From: Spirochaetota bacterium | GTDB taxonomy: Bacteria > Spirochaetota > Spirochaetia > B11-G9 | Length of the DNA stretch: 35,153 nucleotides | Direction: 5' to 3' | Assembly (NCBI GenBank): GCA_024280415.1 | Contig: JAJRQE010000060.1 | Span: 1-35,153, forward strand | Part shown: piece after piece, positions 29,487 to 35,153 of the stretch | Numbering within the stretch: the first letter of the stretch is position 1 | Layout of the letters: each line of letters starts with the position of its first letter | Notes under the pieces: model-generated | Databases searched by the model: none | Told to the model about the DNA's origin: nothing | Seen by the model: only the letters and a program-made list of their open reading frames with translations | Made by a program: the position numbers and the translations under genes

Positions 29487-29673
29487 TCCTATCGCTTTCG
29501 AGAACTTTCTTTCAGAAAGTCTCTGCCTCTTTGCTCTTTGCAAATAAACATGGATCCCAAGGATGCATGGTCGAGCAACAAACTTGTTTGCGACCAGACC
29601 CGACACTTCGTGTCCGGGGGTGCATGGACGAGCAGTGAGTTTGCGAACGACCAGTCGCCCATGTTATTGCTAT
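29487..29673. repeat. Divergent first unit of the nested-palindrome repeat, with two inserted CGAGCA..CGACCAG modules
   Basis: CTCCTATCGCTTTCGAG...CGCCCATGTTATTGCTAT aligns end to end with the 97-bp units except for two inserts. Confidence 0.9.
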
Positions 29674-29867
29674 CTCCTATCGCTTTCGAGCACTTTCCTC
29701 TGGAAAGTCTCTGCCGCTTTGCAAATAAACATGGGTCCCCGACACTTCGTGTCGCCCATGTTATTGCTATCTCCTATCGCTTTCGAGCACTTTCCTCTGG
29801 AAAGTCTCTGCCGCTTTGCAAATAAACATGGGTCCCCGACACTTCGTGTCGCCCATGTTATTGCTAT
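29674..29867. repeat. Perfect tandem duplication of a 97-bp unit (29674-29770, 29771-29867)
   Basis: Both copies read CTCCTATCGCTTTCGAGCACTTTCCTCTGGAAAGTCTCTGCCGCTTTGCAAATAAACATGGGTCCCCGACACTTCGTGTCGCCCATGTTATTGCTAT. Confidence 0.97.
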
Positions 29868-30619
29868 CGATTTACCCTTTCTACATAGGACTTTGTAAAT
29901 ATTGAATCAGGAAGATCTTTTGTTGAAATATCGGTAACTGTAATCTGAGTCTTTTTCCCCTCTATGAGTTCATCCTTGAAAATCATTTTAGTTGCAAGAT
30001 ATTTACCACCCACATTGGCATATGAAGGAAAGAGAGAAGTACGCATAAGCCTCCCTGTTGCACTAAAATCCTCAGACTTTAGAATAAGATTATTGTTACT
30101 GGTAATCCATATTTTTACAGTCGGATATGTAACCTCAGAGTTTGTCCCCTCCAGATCCATAATATAGACATCATACCGTCCAAGTTTACCCTCTTTCACT
30201 GCCACAACCTTGTAGTCATCTGCAATCGAGGATGAACCAAAGTCAGAATTCTTTGCATCTGTTCCGCCGAAACTATCTTTCATAGAGGTATGGTTAAATT
30301 TTCTACTCTGAGGATCATAAAACCACAAATTCTCTCCAATATTAAGATAGCCCTGCCCCTTCTCCGATGCAGGTTCAATAAACAGCATTAGAAACATATC
30401 AGAATCATCCCTTCGAAACTGCTGAACCTTTTTCTTCTCAACTCCTGTATCCTGATCCTCCGAAATCATTGTCATAACTGCCGAAAAATCGATACCGCTG
30501 AAATTTCGGGAAGTATCAACTGTGGCTAAAATTCTATTTGCCTCATCAAGGCTTATTGCACTGAGACCGGATATACCGACCATCAATAAAACCATTAAAC
30601 CTATTATATATTTTTTCAT
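29864..30619 (-). CDS. LolA-like outer-membrane lipoprotein-sorting protein
   Basis: Signal peptide, 'SGIDFSAVMTMISEDQDTGVEKKKVQQFRRDDSDMFLMLFIEPASEKGQGYLNIGENLWFYDPQSRKFNHTSMKDSFGGTDAKNSDFG'. Confidence 0.88.
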   Translation of the reverse strand: MKKYIIGLMVLLMVGISGLSAISLDEANRILATVDTSRNFSGIDFSAVMTMISEDQDTGVEKKKVQQFRRDDSDMFLMLFIEPASEKGQGYLNIGENLWFYDPQSRKFNHTSMKDSFGGTDAKNSDFGSSSIADDYKVVAVKEGKLGRYDVYIMDLEGTNSEVTYPTVKIWITSNNNLILKSEDFSATGRLMRTSLFPSYANVGGKYLATKMIFKDELIEGKKTQITVTDISTKDLPDSIFTKSYVERVNR

Positions 30620-30631
30620 TTTTCTCTCCTA

Positions 30632-31969
30632 TTAATATTGTGCTCTCAAGGCATCCACCACTTTCATCCTGGCAGCCTTTCTGGCGGGCATATAAACTGC
30701 AGCAAGTGTCATTATAGAAAGCAGAATAACAACTTTCAAAATACCCGAAGGGGATGTTATAAACTGAAGTTTCCCGTTATTAAGAAACAGTCCAAGAGGT
30801 GAATCAGAAGTAAACCTGATAAGTCCTGCAGCTATTGTTGTAACCCCAGATAGAATAATTCCCCCAAAAGCACCAAAAAGAGAAAGAAAAAGAGCTTCCA
30901 GCAAAAATATACTCCTTACACTTCCCCGGTGCATTCCAATTGCTCTCATTGTACCAATCTCTTTTGTCCTCTCAATTAAAACCATTCTGAAAGTATTAAT
31001 TAAACCTACCATTGTAATGAGCATAAGGATTATAAAAAGGGAAAGAGAAACAATATTCAGGATATTAACAAGCTGAAGAACGGGTTCCATTATATCGTTG
31101 AGAGTTGTAATACTGAATTTCGTCCCTTCCCATGGTTCTTCCACCGCACCAGGAGCAAATCCCCCAAACATAAAACCGTGTCTCTGATCCTCTTTCTCAT
31201 CATCAGAATCATCTTTTCCCAGATCTACAGGTGATGTTTTTTTAAGTTCAGCTGCCAGACGCTCCGAGGCAATATCCATATCTTCAATATTATTCAGATG
31301 TAAATTTAGATACTGATATTCATTGGGACCAAGACCAATAAGACCGTTGAGGTATCCCATCTCTGTATAAGCCATACTTATAAATGAGAAATTGTCCTGA
31401 TCTTTTGTAATTGCCGCAACAGTAAATTCTCCCACATTCTTCTGTCCCGTTACCGTATCCATCCTGACAAGTACAGTCTCACCAGCCATTACACCTATTT
31501 TATCTGCTATTAATTCAGGAATAATCAGCATCCCGGGATTATCAATATTTTCCAAAGATCCACCCGTAACTGTCAAAGTCTTAAGAAGCATCTCCTCTTT
31601 ATTCCAGTCAACACCGGATATCTGAAGAGTTGTACTCTTTGATCCAAAGATAATCTCCCCCATACCCACCTGCGATCTAATATGATACTCTTCAACAAGA
31701 TCATCGATAGTTGATATTGCTTTACCAAGATCAGCTGTATCCCCTATTACCTGAACAACTCTCCCGCTATCCAGAGTTTCAGTTCCAAGTATATAGATGT
31801 GTCCGCCCATAATCGAAGTAAAATTTGTCTTAAGGGTTTCTGTCATTCCTGAAGTGAAACTTCCTATGGTAATTATTATAAATACTCCGAATGCTATTGC
31901 CCCACCCAGAAGAAAACTACGCTTTTTCTGGCGTGTTATATTTCTTATTGCTATTTTTGATATATTCAT
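30632..31969 (-). CDS. ABC transporter permease, FtsX/MacB (LolC/E-like) family
   Basis: N-terminal TM, MacB-like periplasmic domain, 'RTKEIGTMRAIGMHRGSVRSIFLLEALFLSLFGA' FtsX motif. Confidence 0.93.
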   Translation of the reverse strand: MNISKIAIRNITRQKKRSFLLGGAIAFGVFIIITIGSFTSGMTETLKTNFTSIMGGHIYILGTETLDSGRVVQVIGDTADLGKAISTIDDLVEEYHIRSQVGMGEIIFGSKSTTLQISGVDWNKEEMLLKTLTVTGGSLENIDNPGMLIIPELIADKIGVMAGETVLVRMDTVTGQKNVGEFTVAAITKDQDNFSFISMAYTEMGYLNGLIGLGPNEYQYLNLHLNNIEDMDIASERLAAELKKTSPVDLGKDDSDDEKEDQRHGFMFGGFAPGAVEEPWEGTKFSITTLNDIMEPVLQLVNILNIVSLSLFIILMLITMVGLINTFRMVLIERTKEIGTMRAIGMHRGSVRSIFLLEALFLSLFGAFGGIILSGVTTIAAGLIRFTSDSPLGLFLNNGKLQFITSPSGILKVVILLSIMTLAAVYMPARKAARMKVVDALRAQY

Positions 31970-31974
31970 TTCTA

Positions 31975-33486
31975 TTAATTCTCCCCCATGGCTTTAACCG
32001 GGCTTATCTTTAAGGCAATGGCAACAGGATAGAGACTTGCAGCTACTCCTACAAATGCCACTGTAACAAGAGATAACACTACTGCCTTTACAGATATAAC
32101 AGGATAAAGAACAGGGCCACCAAGTATTACCTGAAAAAATGTATTTGGAGCTTCATAACCAATTGATCCTATAATTTTTGTAATTATCATACCTGCAGCT
32201 GCCCCTATAATTCCAAAAATAACTGAAATCATAATTGTCTCCAGTGTTATCATACTCCGTATAAATGCTTTCTCCGCACCAATAGCTCTCATTGTCCCAA
32301 TTTCCCCTATCCTTTCATTTACAGAAATTACCAGGGTATTCATAATTATTATTACCGCCACAACTGCTACAATCAAAACAAGGAAATTAAAAACAACTGC
32401 AAGGGTATTGGACATTCTGGCTATTACTCCGGCACCAGCCAGCCAACCTGAAGCCTTTGCATCAATACCATTTTCATTAAACCAGTCATTAAGATTCCTG
32501 ATGAACTTTTTTTCATTCACACTGTCATCAAGCTTAACTACCAGATAATGCCATGCATCAGGATCAGTCTGACTGTATTTTCCCCGTTCAGATGTATCTC
32601 CCAAAATGTTTAGATAATCCGAATCATTATACTGGGAAATACCTGTTTCTTCAGAAACAGAAATATCTGCAAGAAGGTCACCTTCAAACAGTCCTGTGTC
32701 ACCGGAACCAAATAGTGAATCCTCATCTACATCTCCAAGAAGAGCTTCTTCATTTGCACTAAGATTTGCCGCAACTTCAGTATATGCTAGCATTCCATTT
32801 ATTATACGAATATTATCCAGATCAATAAACGAGATCATCTCAAGCTGAGGAGATTCATTTACAAACTTAAAAGTTCCACGGACAGTTACCTCCCGGATCT
32901 TCGTTCCGGTTATACTATTAATTCCTGTAAGAAGAACAGAGTCTCCCGGTTTTACCGTTTCTCCACTCGAATCCTTTATCATCCTTACAGCTGCCACAGA
33001 CAGAACGACCCCCTCTTCCCCTGTTTTAAGAAAAGTACCGGAAGTAAGTTCCAGATTATCCCTGAAAGTTTCCTGATACATTCCCGGGTCAACACCGAAA
33101 AGCATAACAAACCCTGTACCATCTTCACCATGTTTCATTAGTGCAGCACCCCCGATCTGAGGATTAACTGCAATAACTTCATCTAATGAATCGAGATATG
33201 AGATAATCTTCCTGGAGGATGGAATAATGGGAGTTAGCTCTTCTTTATTTGTCATAGAACCATCCATAAATAAAGAAACATTTTCCATGGATTTTGCGGC
33301 AATTACCAGATCTCCTGTGAAATTCTGAATATAGGTTTTCTCAATTCCACTTGCAGCTGTTTCCATAAATGAATTTCCAACAACAAGAATCATAATTGCC
33401 AAGGCCATGAGGGTACCAATTATCAATGTCTTGGTTTTATGCTCTTTAAGGTTCCTGTAGGCAATCTTAAATATTAATCCATTCAT
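31975..33486 (-). CDS. ABC transporter permease, FtsX/MacB (LolC/E-like) family, with acidic DEDSLFG-containing loop
   Basis: 'NERIGEIGTMRAIGAEKAFIRSMITLETIMISVIFGIIGA' FtsX motif; large periplasmic domain. Confidence 0.93.
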   Translation of the reverse strand: MNGLIFKIAYRNLKEHKTKTLIIGTLMALAIMILVVGNSFMETAASGIEKTYIQNFTGDLVIAAKSMENVSLFMDGSMTNKEELTPIIPSSRKIISYLDSLDEVIAVNPQIGGAALMKHGEDGTGFVMLFGVDPGMYQETFRDNLELTSGTFLKTGEEGVVLSVAAVRMIKDSSGETVKPGDSVLLTGINSITGTKIREVTVRGTFKFVNESPQLEMISFIDLDNIRIINGMLAYTEVAANLSANEEALLGDVDEDSLFGSGDTGLFEGDLLADISVSEETGISQYNDSDYLNILGDTSERGKYSQTDPDAWHYLVVKLDDSVNEKKFIRNLNDWFNENGIDAKASGWLAGAGVIARMSNTLAVVFNFLVLIVAVVAVIIIMNTLVISVNERIGEIGTMRAIGAEKAFIRSMITLETIMISVIFGIIGAAAGMIITKIIGSIGYEAPNTFFQVILGGPVLYPVISVKAVVLSLVTVAFVGVAASLYPVAIALKISPVKAMGEN

Positions 33487-33488
33487 GC

Positions 33489-34178
33489 CTAGCTCCGCTT
33501 ATTCTCAATAATTTTTCCATCCTTGAGCTGGATCACATGATCTGCAATTTCAACAATTGACTGATCATGGGTGGAAAAAATAAAGGTAGTTCCATATTCC
33601 TTATTCATTTTCTTCATCAGCTGAATTATACTCGCACCTGTTTCAGAATCCAGGTTTGCAGTAGGTTCATCTGCCAGTACAATCTGCGGTTTTGTAACAA
33701 GGGCTCTGGCAATTGCCACTCGCTGTCTCTGACCACCGGAGAGCTCATTTGGCTTATGGGTCTTCCAGTCACCAAGACCGACTTCATCCATTAACCCGAA
33801 AATCCAGGTTTCCCTTTCTAATCGGGGCAGAGGGTTCTTTCCCAAAAGCATTGGAAACTCAATATTCTCAAATACATTTAAAACCGGAATAAGATTAAAA
33901 TTCTGGAATATAAATCCTAAAACTTCGTGCCGAAGATTTGTAATCTCTTTATCCTTCAGATCAATGGTGTTTGTCTCATTTATGGTGACGATCCCCTCTG
34001 TAGGTGTATCAATACATCCAATCATATTTAGAATTGTAGATTTTCCCGAACCCGAGGGTCCTGCAATAGAGATAAAATCCCCTGATTCAATATCAAAAGA
34101 TACCCCCTTAACTGCGTGAACCTCTGTTTTACCCAGGGGATATTTTTTATGGACATCTTTTAATGAAATTACCGTCAT
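33489..34178 (-). CDS. ABC transporter ATP-binding protein, MacB/LolD family
   Basis: '[23 protein letters not shown]', 'ELSGGQRQRVAIARALVTKPQIVLADEPTANLDSETG'. Confidence 0.95.
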   Translation of the reverse strand: MTVISLKDVHKKYPLGKTEVHAVKGVSFDIESGDFISIAGPSGSGKSTILNMIGCIDTPTEGIVTINETNTIDLKDKEITNLRHEVLGFIFQNFNLIPVLNVFENIEFPMLLGKNPLPRLERETWIFGLMDEVGLGDWKTHKPNELSGGQRQRVAIARALVTKPQIVLADEPTANLDSETGASIIQLMKKMNKEYGTTFIFSTHDQSIVEIADHVIQLKDGKIIENKRS

Positions 34179-34239
34179 CTAATTACTCCTTTGGTTGCTG
34201 AGATCGTTCCTCATCGCTTTGCTCTTCCGGTACGACTCA

Positions 34240-34353
34240 TTGCCGAGCAGCTAAGGTTGCATAGTCGAGCAGGGACGAAGTCCCGACCAGACCAACTTGT
34301 TGGCGACCAGGCTTTGGTTGCATAGCCGAGCAGTAAGCGAAGCGCACGACCAG
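34240..34353. repeat. Cluster of CGAGCA-(variable palindrome)-CGACCAG repeat modules upstream of the ABC ATPase gene
   Basis: TGCATAGTCGAGCA-GGGACGAAGTCCC-GACCAG, CCAACTTGTTGG-CGACCAG, TGCATAGCCGAGCA-GTAAGCGAAGCGCA-CGACCAG in succession. Confidence 0.9.
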
Positions 34354-34742
34354 GCTTAGGTTGCTGCTATTCTGATTATGAAGTTATATATAACTTAGGG
34401 AAAAAGCTATAAACATGAGATAAAGAAATATAACAGATTGTTATTTCTGGATTTTGGTTGACGTAAGTATTCTATGGATTTAAGATTAATTGCCGCCCAC
34501 CGTTTCCCCAATTGCGGATTAGGAACTGCAATTAACGACAGACTTGGAAAAGCTTCAGGAAAAAAATAGTAATTTTGCAGGAATCTCAAATATCTTCCAT
34601 TATTTTTTGTGGCAGATGGAAAAAATATTACTTTTTTTGTTGCATTTTCAGCAAAATTGGTGCAATATTTAAATGCAGAGAGGTATTACAATAATTTAAA
34701 CACATCATTTCTGCAAAACCTTCGATTACCAGGGTACTTGTT

Positions 34743-35153
34743 GTGACAGGAGCAGAAACCGAAGCATTGGACGTCCGGATAAAGGGAAGAATCCAGGGTG
34801 TAGGCTTTAGACCATTTATATACCGACTCGCCTCCAGATATAAAATAAAGGGATGGGTAAATAATCAAACCAGCCATGTTAAGATCCATATAGAGGGATC
34901 CAAAGAGAGCAACAGGCTCTTTGTCAGGGATATAAGACTAAAGGCACCTCCAGTCTCCTCCATTGATTCACTCGAAACTTCCGCAGCTCCATTTCAAAAA
35001 TACAGGGATTTCTCCATTATTCCCAGTGTGGATTCCTCGGATTCAGTAACAGAGATAAGTCCTGATATAGCCCTTTGTAAAGAGTGCCTGGAAGATATAA
35101 AATCCGGATCCCGGAGAAAGGACTATGCTTTTACAAACTGTACTAACTGCGGA
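34743..35153 (+). CDS. hypF: Carbamoyltransferase HypF, N-terminal part (truncated by window end)
   Basis: Not in the ORF track. From GTG 34743: VTGAETEALDVRIKGRIQGVGFRPFIYRLASRYKIKGWVNNQTSHVKIHIEG (acylphosphatase domain) ... SPDIALCKECLEDIKSGSRRKDYAFTNCTNCG (HypF zinc-finger). Confidence 0.92.
   Translation, partial: MTGAETEALDVRIKGRIQGVGFRPFIYRLASRYKIKGWVNNQTSHVKIHIEGSKESNRLFVRDIRLKAPPVSSIDSLETSAAPFQKYRDFSIIPSVDSSDSVTEISPDIALCKECLEDIKSGSRRKDYAFTNCTNCG

Noticed and set aside
29487-29867. Possible CRISPR array
   Set aside because: The 97-bp units are directly abutting with no unique spacers, and no cas genes are present.
29538-29898. Plus-strand ORFs of 95 and 111 aa in the repeat region
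   Set aside because: They arise from translating the tandem palindromic repeats; no RBS context or recognisable protein, and internal peptide repeats match the DNA repeat.
34200-34370. Possible integron attC cassette sites
   Set aside because: GGTTGC-like bits and palindromes are present, but there are no convincing paired R/L boxes, gene cassettes or integrase.
34407-34589. Minus-strand 60-aa ORF (and 34686-34889) near hypF
   Set aside because: No RBS or recognisable domain; the latter is antisense to the hypF start.
1-35153. Insertion sequences, prophage, tRNA or rRNA genes
   Set aside because: No transposase/integrase motifs or structural RNA signatures recognised on either strand; tRNAscan/Infernal would be the decisive check.

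Overview
The window looks like a chromosomal segment from a free-living spirochete-like bacterium; this is inferred from gene content and protein style, not from a search. From left to right it contains: an MCP; a TAXI-type TRAP transporter whose fused permease is split by a 1-nt frameshift at an A7 tract; tkt, pgl and zwf (pentose phosphate, minus strand); a degraded class III adenylate cyclase remnant; a Co/Ni ECF transporter (CbiM/N-like, CbiQ, CbiO), also split by a 1-nt frameshift at an A7 tract; a HisKA_2 sensor kinase; a thioredoxin-like protein; a HAMP histidine kinase next to an HtrA/DegP protease; a polar amino-acid ABC transporter; a ProVWX glycine-betaine transporter with a divergent MarR regulator; a compact eight-gene minus-strand cluster (MacB/LolD-type ATPase, two FtsX/MacB-type permeases, LolA-like protein, outer-membrane beta-barrel-like protein, response regulator, histidine kinase, DUF3095-like cyclase-fold protein); and the 5' part of hypF. 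The most interesting signals are in the eight-gene cluster. A short acidic motif DE(D/E)SLFG is shared between the barrel protein's mature N-terminus and the periplasmic loop of one permease, with different synonymous codons. A family of nested-palindrome repeats occurs in and just upstream of the cluster, including a perfect 97-bp tandem duplication and one hairpin with covarying stem bases.
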